Origin: an uncultured Clostridia bacterium
Lineage (GTDB): Bacteria > Bacillota > Clostridia > Christensenellales > Aristaeellaceae
Length of the DNA: 34,272 nucleotides
Direction of reading: 5' to 3'
Assembly (NCBI GenBank): GCA_934663595.1
Contig: CAKUKM010000023.1
Span: forward strand, 1-34,272
Below the pieces are notes generated by a model. That model worked only from the letters and a program-made list of their open reading frames with translations, did not search any database and was not told the DNA's origin. The number at the start of each line of letters is the position of its first letter. The first letter of the stretch is position 1. Shown in pieces: positions 14,211 to 21,956 of the stretch. Position numbers and translations under genes: made by a program.

Positions 14211-15431
14211 ATGTCCAAATCCAAATCCCGCCGCCGTCGCCGCAAGAACCGCGCGATGTTCGTAACCATCCTGACGTTCGTTCTGCTCGGCGCGCTGCTG
14301 ATTCTCATTCTCGTCGTTCTGTCGCAGGCCGGCGGCAAAAAGACCGACACGCCCGCGATGAGCACGCTGGAAAACCCGGTCGCGATCCTTTCCGCGTCCG
14401 ATTCCCCGGTCTCCACATTCACGGAAGGGCAAACGCCCGCACCGACCGAGACCCCCGCGCCGACGGCCACGCCTGTGCCGACGGCCGAACCGACCCCCTC
14501 TCCCACTCCGGTTGCCGAGGTGTTTGAATACCTGCCGGTCGTCAGCCACGGCCCGGACGATCAGAAGCGCATCGCCATTACCGTGGATGACTGCTATCAG
14601 ATCGAAAATCTGAAGACGATCATCTCCTGCGCGTATCAGAACGGCGCGAAGCTCACGCTGTTCCCGATCGGCGAAAACATCGTGCGCGACGGCATGGCCG
14701 ACGTGCTCAAGGCGTGCGTGTTCCAGCTGGGGTTTGAAATTGAAAACCACACCTACAGCCATTCGCGCATCTTCCGAATGAGCGAGGAGGACATGGCCGC
14801 GCAGATCTGGGGCCAGGACTACGCGCTGAACCAGGCGCTGGGCGTAAATTACCAGGAGCACTTCTTCCGCCTGATGGGCGGCGACGGCGAAAACGACCAG
14901 CGCACGCACAATTATCTGAAGCAGCTGGGCTATCAGGCCATCGCCAGCTGGAGCTATTCCGGCTCCGACGCGGACATCGACCACATCAAGGCGCGGCTGA
15001 AGCCGGGCGCGATCTTCCTGTTCCACACGACGGACGCGGATCTGCCGAAGATTCTGGAGTTCATTCCGTATGCGATCAGCGAGGGCTACGAGCTGGTCAC
15101 GCTGAATCAGCTCGTGGGGCTTCCCGACAACGAAATCAGCGATCTGTCCACGGCCGCGACCGAGATGCCCATGCCGCAGCCGTACACCCCGGATTATTCC
15201 GAGGTCAAAAAGGGCGATTACACGTGGTCGACCGTGCTGATTCAGCGCAGGCTCGCGGAGCTCGGATATCTGAACGGCTCGTCGAAAACCGCGACGAAGG
15301 GCGACCCCGCCGACGGCGTATACGGCGAGGGCACCGCGAAGGCCGTCGCGCAATACCAGTTGGATCACGGCCTGAATCCGACCGGCGTGGCCGACGCCGA
15401 GACGCAGAAGATGCTGCTCGGCGCAACCTGA
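14211..15431 (+). CDS. Membrane-anchored polysaccharide deacetylase with peptidoglycan-binding domain
   Basis: This 406-aa protein has a basic N-terminus, one membrane segment (about 15-39), a Pro/Thr linker (about 72-102), a NodB deacetylase domain (about 118-305) and a PG_binding_1 domain (about 335-400). The catalytic set is intact: TVDDC (D126/D127), NHTYSH (H180/H184, metal), R220 in FRLMGG and LFHTT (H272). It probably removes acetyl groups from cell-wall glycan or a secreted polysaccharide outside the membrane. I start it at 14211 (GGGAGG seven bases upstream); an in-frame ATG at 14148 lacks a site. It lies 94 bp after its degenerate paralogue, suggesting tandem duplication and joint action. 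Confidence 0.9.
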   Translation: MSKSKSRRRRRKNRAMFVTILTFVLLGALLILILVVLSQAGGKKTDTPAMSTLENPVAILSASDSPVSTFTEGQTPAPTETPAPTATPVPTAEPTPSPTPVAEVFEYLPVVSHGPDDQKRIAITVDDCYQIENLKTIISCAYQNGAKLTLFPIGENIVRDGMADVLKACVFQLGFEIENHTYSHSRIFRMSEEDMAAQIWGQDYALNQALGVNYQEHFFRLMGGDGENDQRTHNYLKQLGYQAIASWSYSGSDADIDHIKARLKPGAIFLFHTTDADLPKILEFIPYAISEGYELVTLNQLVGLPDNEISDLSTAATEMPMPQPYTPDYSEVKKGDYTWSTVLIQRRLAELGYLNGSSKTATKGDPADGVYGEGTAKAVAQYQLDHGLNPTGVADAETQKMLLGAT

Positions 15432-15490
15432 CGCTTTTATCGCCAAACGGGCGATGAAATAACTTTGGGGAAAATGAAAGGAGACTACAC

Positions 15491-16222
15491 ATGAAAAAGA
15501 TCCTGGCTCTGGTACTCTGCCTGATGCTCGCGCTGTCCGTTTCCGCGATGGCGGAAGCCGCGCCCTCTTCGCTCGCGATTTCGATCAGCGAAATTGAGCT
15601 GAATGTCGGCGAAGCGATCGTCGTGAATCCGTCCCTTACGCTCGCGTTCGGCTCCGAAGGCGAATCCGCGTGGGGCGAGCTCAGCGCGCTGATTGGCGGC
15701 GAAAAGGTCATTGCCGCTGAATTCGAAGTGGAAACCGGCACGATCAGCTTCACCGTCGACGGTGCAAACGACGTTCTGAAGATCACCGGCGCAGACGAAA
15801 TGCTCAGCGCGCAGGCGGGCATGTCCACCTCCGAGCTGATTTCCACCCTCAACGATTCCTTTGCCCAGATGGGCAGCAGCGAAGCTCTCGCCGCGACGCT
15901 CGAGGCGCTGCCGAGCATGCTCGACGGTCTGAGCGTTGAAAAGCTCGGCGATCTGGATTACAAGTTTGCCTATACCGAAGCGGAAAGCGGCATCAGCGCC
16001 TCCCTGCGCCTGACCATCGCGCTGGGCACGGAAAAGGCGTTTGACCTGTCCGGCAAGAACGTCGTCGAAGTCGCCGCAGACGCGGAGAACGTGCCCGAGA
16101 CCGACGTCGTGACCGTCGCGCAGGAGAAGCTCGGCGTGCTGATGGCGGATGAATCCGTCGCCACGCTGATCACGCTGTTCACCGCCATCACCGGCGCAAC
16201 GGCCTCCACCTCCGCAGCATAA
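15491..16222 (+). CDS. Secreted protein of unknown function
   Basis: I recognise no family in this 243-aa protein. It starts with a clear signal peptide (MKKILALVLCLMLALSVSAMAEA, cut near residue 22-23). The mature part is acidic, rich in Ala, Ser, Glu and Val with few basic residues, has no cysteine, and shows alternating polar/hydrophobic stretches suggesting beta structure (for example KVIAAEFEVETGTISFTV). The ATG is preceded by AAGGAG at seven bases. It follows the deacetylase by 59 bp and ends at a strong terminator, so it may be cotranscribed with the two deacetylase-like genes and function at the envelope. Confidence 0.8.
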   Translation: MKKILALVLCLMLALSVSAMAEAAPSSLAISISEIELNVGEAIVVNPSLTLAFGSEGESAWGELSALIGGEKVIAAEFEVETGTISFTVDGANDVLKITGADEMLSAQAGMSTSELISTLNDSFAQMGSSEALAATLEALPSMLDGLSVEKLGDLDYKFAYTEAESGISASLRLTIALGTEKAFDLSGKNVVEVAADAENVPETDVVTVAQEKLGVLMADESVATLITLFTAITGATASTSAA

Positions 16223-16238
16223 GCTGAGGAAAGTATAA

Positions 16239-16274
16239 GGGGAGCGGATATCGAATCGATATCCGCTCCCCTTT
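16239..16274 (+). terminator. Rho-independent terminator of the deacetylase operon
   Basis: A perfect 14-bp stem (GGGGAGCGGATATC / GATATCCGCTCCCC) with a GAATC loop is followed by TTT, 16 bases past the stop codon of the secreted-protein gene. Confidence 0.88.
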
Positions 16275-16291
16275 GTAATGAAAATAAGGCT

Positions 16292-16415
16292 CCAAAGAAA
16301 GCGCGGCAGTAAAAGAGGTGCAAAGAAGGCCAACACCCCCAAAGAAAGCGCGGCAGCAAAAGAGGTGCAGGAGGCGAAGCCTCTTGCCGGGGGTGCGGGG
16401 CAAGGAGCCCCGCGC
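16292..16415. repeat. 31-bp direct repeat pair and small hairpins
   Basis: A 31-bp sequence beginning CCAAAGAAAGCGCGGCAG occurs at 16292-16322 and 16339-16369 with one difference (T/C). It is followed by GAGGC-GAA-GCCTC (16371-16383) and GCGGGGC-AAGGA-GCCCCGC (16395-16413). No coding potential is seen. This is the left part of a 1118-bp gene-free region between convergent genes. Confidence 0.6.
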
Positions 16416-16439
16416 CGGAACGAGCGCAGCGATGTTCCG
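16416..16439. repeat. Solitary variant unit of the downstream tandem array
   Basis: CGGAAC-GAGCGCAGCGAT-GTTCCG has the same 12-base loop as the units at 16499-17091, but both stem arms are changed in a matching way (GGAAC/GTTCC against GGAC/GTCC). A purine- and A-rich 60-base spacer separates it from the array. Confidence 0.6.
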
Positions 16440-16498
16440 AATAAAAAAGAATAAGAGAAAAGAAGTAAAGCAAACAATCAGGAAACCGAACAGGTAAA

Positions 16499-17091
16499 GC
16501 GGACGAGCGCAGCGATGTCCGCGGGGGGCTGGACGAAGCGGACGAGCGCAGCGTTGTTTGCGGGCGGTTTGGCGGGGCTAAGCGGACGAGCGGCAGCGAT
16601 GTCCGCGGGGTGGTTCGGCTGGACGAAGCGGGCGAATGCAGCGTTGTCCGCGGGGGGCTGGACGGAGCGGACGAGCGGCAGCGATGTCCGCGGGGCGGTT
16701 CAACTGGGCGGAGCGGACAAGCGCAGCGTTGTCCGCGGGGCGGTTCAGCTGGACGAAGCGGACGAGCGCAGCGTTGTCCGCGGGGCGGTTCAGCTGGACG
16801 AAGCGGACGAGCGCTGCGTTGTCCGCGGGCGGTTTGGCTGGGCGGAGCGAGCGAGCACTACTTTGTCTGCGGGTAGTTCGGCTGGACAAAGCGGACGAGC
16901 GCTGCGTTGTCCGCGGGCGGTTCGTCTGGGCAGAGCGGACGAGCGCAGCGTTGTCCGCGGGGCGGTTCGGCTGGACGAAGCGGACGAGCGCTGCGTTGTC
17001 CGCAGGCGGTTCGTCTGGGCAGAGCGGACGAGCGCAGCGATGTCCGCGGGTAGTTTGGCTGGACGGAGCGGACGAGCGCAGCGATGTCCGC
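16499..17091. repeat. Tandem array of 14 hairpin units, 44-45 bp period
   Basis: Each unit is a stem-loop GCGGAC-(12-13)-GTCCGC with loop GAGCGCAGCG(A/T)T, joined by a 15-21 base spacer related to GGGGCGGTTCGGCTGGACGAA. Units start at 16499, 16538, 16582, 16628, 16667, 16713, 16758, 16803, 16847, 16891, 16935, 16980, 17024 and 17068. Variant arms still pair (GCGGAC with GTTTGC by G-U pairs; GCGGGC with GTCCGC); the unit at 16847 is the most decayed. The mixed 39/44/45/46 spacing breaks any reading frame, so the long open frames here are compositional. Confidence 0.85.
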
Positions 17092-17263
17092 TTTGCAATA
17101 GCCATTTCGCATTTTTTGCCGGACGCAGAAGAAACACACGACCTTCCGAATTTTCCCCCGTCCTGCAAACACGCACAGCCACGCCGATCCGCATTTTCAA
17201 CTGCACAGAGCAGCCAGGCTGCTCCCTCTTCCCTGCCGCAACGCGCATTTCTATCCAGCAAAA
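17092..17263. other. Gene-free stretch after the tandem array
   Basis: There is no ribosome binding site, promoter or repeat here that I can support. It separates the array from the tandem terminators of the SH3-domain gene. Confidence 0.4.
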
Positions 17264-17329
17264 GCCCCATGCCAGGCATGGGGCCAATTCCACTATACAA
17301 AAAGCGGCACAGCCGTTCGGCCGTGCCGC
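17260..17329 (-). terminator. Two tandem terminators of the SH3-domain gene
   Basis: On the minus strand GCGGCACGGC/GGCTGTGCCGC (17304-17329) is followed by TTTTTG. A second stem, GCCCCATGCC/GGCATGGGGC (17264-17284), is followed by TTTTG. Confidence 0.8.
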
Positions 17330-17340
17330 CCTTCGCGCTT

Positions 17341-18282
17341 TTAGCGCACCTTTACGAAATTCATAGAGACATAGCCGCTGTTCTTGCCGGCCTTGACATA
17401 CGCCCAGTTGCCGGATACGGAATACACCGTCAGCGACGCGCCCTTCGACAGCGTGGTCACGCGGCCGTAGCTGCTGCCCGCTCCCTTGCGCAGGTTCAGA
17501 TTCGCCGTGGTCTGCGCCGATACGCCGAGAGAAACATAGCCCTTGGATACGTAGCCGGTCAGGCCGTTCGAGGTCGTGACCTTATACCACTTGCCGTCCT
17601 CGCCGGTGATCTTCAGCATCACGCCGCGGCCAACCTTGCCGACCGACGCATACGAGGTGCCGGCGCCCTTGCGGATGTTCACCATGCCGCCGCTGGTCTT
17701 CGTGGAAATCACGCCCAGCTGATACGACGCGGGCCTGGTATCCGTGCCGGCGGAGCCGCTGCCGTAGATGTATTTGGTCTTGATGTAACCGACCTTGCCG
17801 GAGGAGACGACCTTCACCTTCGACCATTCGCTGCCGCGGGACTCGACGGAGATCTTCTCGCCGTGCTGCACATAGCCCGCAACGCCGTAATTCGTGCCCG
17901 GGCCCTTGCGGAGCTTGAGCGAGCCGCCGTTCTTGCCGACATAGACCTTCGTGGTCGCGCTCGCGGTGCCGCCGCTTACCGGCTTGGTCGAGAGATATTT
18001 GGTCTTGACGTAGCCGGCCTTGCCGGTGCGATCGACCTTGATGTGCGTCCATTCCTCGCCCTCGGAATCCTTCTTCGAATCGCCGAAGAAGATTTCCACG
18101 CCGTCGCCATGCTTGACATAGCCGATGGAATCGTAGTTCTTGCCGGGGCCGGAGCGCAGATTCAGCGAGCCGTCGGTGTAGACCAGCTTAATCCAGGCGT
18201 CCGATTCCGCGTTTGCCGCCGGGATCATGACGGAGAGCGCCGTCAGTACCGCCAGCAGGATTGCAATCAGTCTCTTTTTCAT
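17341..18282 (-). CDS. Secreted protein with four bacterial SH3 (SH3b) domains
   Basis: This 313-aa protein has a signal peptide (MKKRLIAILLAVLTALS..., cut after PAANA, residue 25) and four SH3b repeats at about 32-97, 113-173, 190-252 and 257-313. Each has the core pattern (L/V)(N/K)(L/I)R-G-G-(S/T/N)Y and a closing GYV or GYI strand. Such domains bind peptidoglycan or cross-bridge peptides; with no catalytic domain, it is probably a wall-binding or scaffold protein. I start it at 18282, where GGAGGTGATC lies directly upstream; an in-frame extension to 18342 lacks a site. It is monocistronic, with tandem terminators, and convergent with the secreted-protein gene across the repeat array. Confidence 0.9.
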   Translation of the reverse strand: MKKRLIAILLAVLTALSVMIPAANAESDAWIKLVYTDGSLNLRSGPGKNYDSIGYVKHGDGVEIFFGDSKKDSEGEEWTHIKVDRTGKAGYVKTKYLSTKPVSGGTASATTKVYVGKNGGSLKLRKGPGTNYGVAGYVQHGEKISVESRGSEWSKVKVVSSGKVGYIKTKYIYGSGSAGTDTRPASYQLGVISTKTSGGMVNIRKGAGTSYASVGKVGRGVMLKITGEDGKWYKVTTSNGLTGYVSKGYVSLGVSAQTTANLNLRKGAGSSYGRVTTLSKGASLTVYSVSGNWAYVKAGKNSGYVSMNFVKVR

Positions 18283-18373
18283 GTTGATCACCTCCGTTGT
18301 TTTGTCTTTTAGACGCGCCCGCGTTTCCAGTTGTTCCCGCAAAAGCGCAATGTCAACGATTGTTAATTAATGG

Positions 18374-18411
18374 AAAAAGCGCCGCTCCTCCGGAGAAGAA
18401 CGGCGCCTTTT
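18374..18411. terminator. Bidirectional terminator between SH3 and transporter genes
   Basis: GCGCCG...CGGCGC with an inner CTCC/GGAG stem (18379-18406) is flanked by AAAAA on the left and TTTT on the right. On the minus strand it ends the sodium symporter transcript, 9 bases past its stop codon. Confidence 0.75.
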
Positions 18412-18414
18412 GTA

Positions 18415-19917
18415 TTACGGCGTCGGCAGCGAATCCGCCGTTTCGGTTTCTGCGGGCGCTTCGGTCGCCGCGTCGGCGGGCTGAACCTCGGTAATGTGCG
18501 AGTCCTCCGCCTCCGTTTCGGCCACCTTCGTCGGCAGCACCGACATCACCAGCACCACCAGTATGATCAGCGGCAGCAGGAGCGACATGTAAACGCGCGT
18601 CCATTTCGGCATCTTCGCGCCCTTGCCGGCATTGACCTCGGCAAAGTAATTCTTCCAGCCCCAGCCATAGCGGCTCGTGCAGAACAGCACATAGACCAGC
18701 GAGCCGACCGGCAGCGCGATATTCGACACGAGGAAATCCTCGAAATCGCCGAAATTGCGGCCGAGGAAGATCTTCTCCGCCAGCACGCCGCCAACATTGC
18801 TGAAGATGAAGGGCAGCGTGAGCACCGAGAAGGCCGCTATATTGATCAGCGCGATCTGCCAGCGCTTCAGCTTCGTCCACTCCAGCCAGAACGACATGAT
18901 GTTTTCAAACACCGCAATCACGGTCGAGAACGCGGCGAACACCATGAACAGGAAGAACAGCGTGCCGATCAGCCGGCCGCCCGCCATATTGTTGAATATG
19001 GAGGAAAGCGTGGTGAACAGGAAGCCCGCGCCCGCCTGCTCCACGCCGATTCCCGTCGTTCCGGGATTGAACGTGAAATACGCCGGGAAGATGACCAGGC
19101 CGGACATCAGCGCAACGAACGTATCCAGGCTCACGATCGTGAACGTCTCGCCCAGCAGCGAGCGATCCTTTTTAATGTAGCTGCCGAAAATCGCAATCGA
19201 GCCGACTCCCAGGCTCAGCGTGAAAAACGCCTGGCTCATCGCCGCGGAAATCACCGTGCCGATCGGGATATTGTGGCTCTTCAGCGTCTGCGTGGACGGA
19301 ACCAGATAGAACTTAAGGCCCGCGCCCGCGCCCGGCAGCGTGCACGCATACGCGCCCAGCCCCAGAATCAGCGCCAGCAGCAGCACCATCATGACCTTCG
19401 TGATCTTCTCTACGCCCTTTTCAAGGCCGATCGCGCACACGCCGAAGCAGAGAACGATCACCGCGATCGTGACCGGAATATTCAAGCCCGGATTCGTAAC
19501 GATCGATCCAAACACATTGCCGAGCGCCTCCGCCGTCGTGTGCTGCAGGATCGAGCCGTTCAGGTATTTGACGAAGTAAACCACGAACCAGCCGGAGATC
19601 GTCGTGTAAAACATCATCAGAAGGTAGTTGCCCGCAACGCCCAGTCCCTTCATCCAATGCCACTTCTGGCCCGGCTTTTCCAGCACGTCGAACGACGTGG
19701 CGATGCTGCGCTGGCTCGCGCGGCCCACCGCCAATTCCACCGTCATTACCGGAATGCCCAGCAGAATCAGGAACAGCAGGTAAAACAGCAGGAAAATGCC
19801 GCCGCCATAGGCGCCCGTCCAAATCGGAAACCGGTACACATTGCCCAGGCCGATCGCGCAGCCCGCCGACAGCAGGATGAATCCCAGCCGCGAGCCCAGT
19901 CGTTCGCGTTGTTGCAT
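18415..19917 (-). CDS. Sodium-dependent symporter, NSS/SNF family
   Basis: This 500-aa integral membrane protein imports an amino acid or related amine with Na+. The opening SRLGFILLSAGCAIGLGNVYRFP is the family hallmark at TM1, with Tyr where Trp is usual, followed by GAYGGGIFLLFYLLFLILLGIPV. About 11-12 membrane segments can be traced, ending in a short acidic, Thr/Pro-rich tail. I use the ATG at 19917, seven bases after GGGGGA; an ATG at 19932 overlaps that site. It has its own promoter candidate (19954-19982) and terminator. The substrate (Trp, Tyr, Leu or another) cannot be assigned. Confidence 0.93.
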   Translation of the reverse strand: MQQRERLGSRLGFILLSAGCAIGLGNVYRFPIWTGAYGGGIFLLFYLLFLILLGIPVMTVELAVGRASQRSIATSFDVLEKPGQKWHWMKGLGVAGNYLLMMFYTTISGWFVVYFVKYLNGSILQHTTAEALGNVFGSIVTNPGLNIPVTIAVIVLCFGVCAIGLEKGVEKITKVMMVLLLALILGLGAYACTLPGAGAGLKFYLVPSTQTLKSHNIPIGTVISAAMSQAFFTLSLGVGSIAIFGSYIKKDRSLLGETFTIVSLDTFVALMSGLVIFPAYFTFNPGTTGIGVEQAGAGFLFTTLSSIFNNMAGGRLIGTLFFLFMVFAAFSTVIAVFENIMSFWLEWTKLKRWQIALINIAAFSVLTLPFIFSNVGGVLAEKIFLGRNFGDFEDFLVSNIALPVGSLVYVLFCTSRYGWGWKNYFAEVNAGKGAKMPKWTRVYMSLLLPLIILVVLVMSVLPTKVAETEAEDSHITEVQPADAATEAPAETETADSLPTP

Positions 19918-19953
19918 GAATAAGTCCCCCATTCAATAATTCTTTATGCTAAC

Positions 19954-19982
19954 ACAATACCACATTTCAGCAGTAAATTCAA
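19954..19982 (-). promoter_or_regulatory. Promoter candidate of the sodium symporter gene
   Basis: On the minus strand TTGAAT (19977-19982) and TATTGT (19954-19959, preceded by TGG, an extended -10) are 17 bp apart, about 37 bases upstream of the start codon. Confidence 0.55.
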
Positions 19983-20194
19983 TCCCGCAGCGCATAAAAA
20001 TTGCATTTTTGATAATTTTGTGTGCATAAACGATAAATCCGAGCGCATATATGCAGCCCGCGCTCCCTTGCAAGCCAGATCGCCGCTTTACAGATTCCGC
20101 CTTCCCGTTCGCAGGCGCGGACAAAAACGCGTTTTGAATCGCGTCCTATACGCCTCTTCAACGCAAATTGCGATCGAATTTTACCTCCGCGCGT

Positions 20195-20211
20195 TATACT
20201 TGCAGGTGCAA
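20195..20211 (+). promoter_or_regulatory. -10 and inverted repeat ahead of the ABC exporter operon
   Basis: TATACT (20195-20200) overlaps the start of the inverted repeat TTGCA-GG-TGCAA (20200-20211) at the expected transcription start, a typical repressor position. No good -35 is visible. The rest of the 314-bp divergent gap (19918-20231) holds the symporter promoter and nothing else I can support. Confidence 0.4.
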
Positions 20212-20231
20212 ACAAGGATGGAGGATTCGGC

Positions 20232-21956
20232 ATGAAAAGCATGTGGTTGTATCTGAAGAAATACCGGAAGGAATGCGTGCTCGCGCCGCTGTTCAAGATG
20301 CTGGAGGCGTCGTTCGATCTGCTGGTTCCGCTGGTCATGGCGGCGATCATCGATACCGGCATTCAGAACCAGGACAGGGGCTTCATATTCAGGATGTGCC
20401 TGATACTGCTCGCGCTCGCGGCGGTCGGGCTGATTTCGTCGATTACGGCGCAATACTTCTCCGCCAAGGCCGCGACCGGCTTCGCCACCGGCGTGCGCCA
20501 CGCGCTGTTCAGCCATTTGCATAAGCTGTCGTTTTCCAACATGGACGCGCTCGGTACGTCCACGATGATTACGCGCCTGACCAGCGATGTAAACCAGACG
20601 CAGACGGGCGTGAATCTGACGCTGCGCCTGCTCCTGCGCTCGCCGTTCGTGGTGTTCGGCGCGATGGTGATGGCGTTTACGATTAACGCGCGCGCGGCGA
20701 TGATCTTCGTGGTTGTGATCGCGGCGCTGAGCGTCGTGGTATTCGGCATCATGGCGATCAACATTCCGATGATGCGCGGCGTTCAGAAGGCGCTGGAGCG
20801 CGTGCTGGGCGCGACGCGCGAAAACCTGACCGGCGCGCGCGTAATCCGCGCGTTCTGCAAGGAAGAGGCGCAATATCAGGAATTTGAGCAGAAAAACCGC
20901 ACGCTCACGACGCGCCAGCGCCGCGCGGGCTGGATTTCGGGCCTGATGAACCCGATTACGTATCTGCTGGTGAATTTCGCGATCGCATGGCTGATTTACA
21001 CCGGCGCGGTCGAGGTCGACGCTGGCATTCTGAAGCCCGGCGAGGTCGTGGCGCTGTACAACTACATGGGCCAGATCCTCGTGGAGCTGATCAAGCTCGC
21101 GAACCTGATCGTGACGATGAACAAGGGCCTCGCCAGCTGGAAGCGCATCGAGGACGTTCTGAACATCACGCCCGACATGGTTTCGCCTGAAAAGCCCGTT
21201 CCGGCAATCGTGAACGACGAGGCGGTACGCTTCGATCACGTCTCGCTGCAATACAACAACGCCGGCGCGGAATCGCTCACGGACATCGACTTTACGGCGC
21301 TGCGCGGCCAGACGATCGGCGTAATCGGCGGCACGGGCTCCGGCAAGAGCAGCGTGGTCGGCCTGATTCCGCGATTCTACGACGCGACGGCCGGCGCGGT
21401 ATATGTCGACGGCGTGGACGTGCGCGAGCAGGACGAGGCGACGCTGCGCAATAAGGTCGGCTTCGTAATGCAGAAGGCGGTGCTGTTCCACGGAACGATT
21501 CGCGACAACCTCCGCTGGGGCAAGCCCGACGCGACGGACGAGGAGCTGAATCAGGCGATCGCCGCCGCGCAGGCCGACGACGTGGTGAAGGCGAAGGGCG
21601 GTCTGGACGCGATGATCGAGCAGAACGGCCGCAACCTCTCCGGCGGACAGCGGCAGAGGCTCACGATTGCGCGCGCGCTGGTGCGCAGGCCGGAGATTCT
21701 GGTGCTGGACGACAGCGCGTCGGCGCTGGATCAGGCGACGGATCTGAACCTGCGGCTCGCCATTCGGAAGCTGGATTATCATCCGACGGTATTCATCGTA
21801 TCGCAGCGCACGGCGTCGATTCTCGCGGCCGATCAGATTCTCGTGCTCGACGACGGCCGCATGGTGGGCCTCGGCACGCACGACGCGCTGCTTGCATCCT
21901 GCCCGGTCTATCGGGAAATCTATGAATCGCAGTATGGCGGGGAGGCGAAAGCATGA
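20232..21956 (+). CDS. ABC exporter half-transporter, degenerate-site subunit
   Basis: This 574-aa membrane/ATPase fusion has a six-helix exporter domain (about 15-300) and then a nucleotide-binding domain. Walker A is GGTGSGKS (366-373) and the signature NLSGGQ is at 468-473. Walker B reads LVLDDS, so the catalytic glutamate is Asp (D494), and the H-loop reads IVSQR, so the switch histidine is Gln (Q525). Its partner is the overlapping next gene (ATGA overlap, 21953-21956). This is the hallmark of heterodimeric exporters such as TM287/288 or BmrCD, in which one ATP site is non-hydrolytic. GGAGG lies seven bases before the ATG. The cargo (drug, lipid or peptide) is unknown. Confidence 0.92.
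   Translation: MKSMWLYLKKYRKECVLAPLFKMLEASFDLLVPLVMAAIIDTGIQNQDRGFIFRMCLILLALAAVGLISSITAQYFSAKAATGFATGVRHALFSHLHKLSFSNMDALGTSTMITRLTSDVNQTQTGVNLTLRLLLRSPFVVFGAMVMAFTINARAAMIFVVVIAALSVVVFGIMAINIPMMRGVQKALERVLGATRENLTGARVIRAFCKEEAQYQEFEQKNRTLTTRQRRAGWISGLMNPITYLLVNFAIAWLIYTGAVEVDAGILKPGEVVALYNYMGQILVELIKLANLIVTMNKGLASWKRIEDVLNITPDMVSPEKPVPAIVNDEAVRFDHVSLQYNNAGAESLTDIDFTALRGQTIGVIGGTGSGKSSVVGLIPRFYDATAGAVYVDGVDVREQDEATLRNKVGFVMQKAVLFHGTIRDNLRWGKPDATDEELNQAIAAAQADDVVKAKGGLDAMIEQNGRNLSGGQRQRLTIARALVRRPEILVLDDSASALDQATDLNLRLAIRKLDYHPTVFIVSQRTASILAADQILVLDDGRMVGLGTHDALLASCPVYREIYESQYGGEAKA

Noticed and set aside
16499..17091. CRISPR array
   Set aside because: The repeat itself is a variable hairpin, the sequences between repeats are related to each other rather than unique, the period shifts between 39 and 46 bp, and no cas gene is present.
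16515..17366. Long Ala/Gly/Arg-rich open frames across the tandem array on both strands
   Set aside because: Several frames are open at once because the GC-rich repeat lacks stop codons. The 44-45 bp period breaks frame, and there is no ribosome binding site.
16636..18312. 558-aa plus-strand open frame running through the array into the SH3-domain gene
   Set aside because: It joins repeat translation with the antisense of the SH3b gene and has no start signal.
20165..20211. MerR-type operator in the exporter promoter
   Set aside because: TTTTACCT and AGGTGCAAA form only a loose inverted repeat around the -10, and no 19-20 bp spaced -35 is clear, so only the smaller TTGCA-GG-TGCAA repeat is kept.
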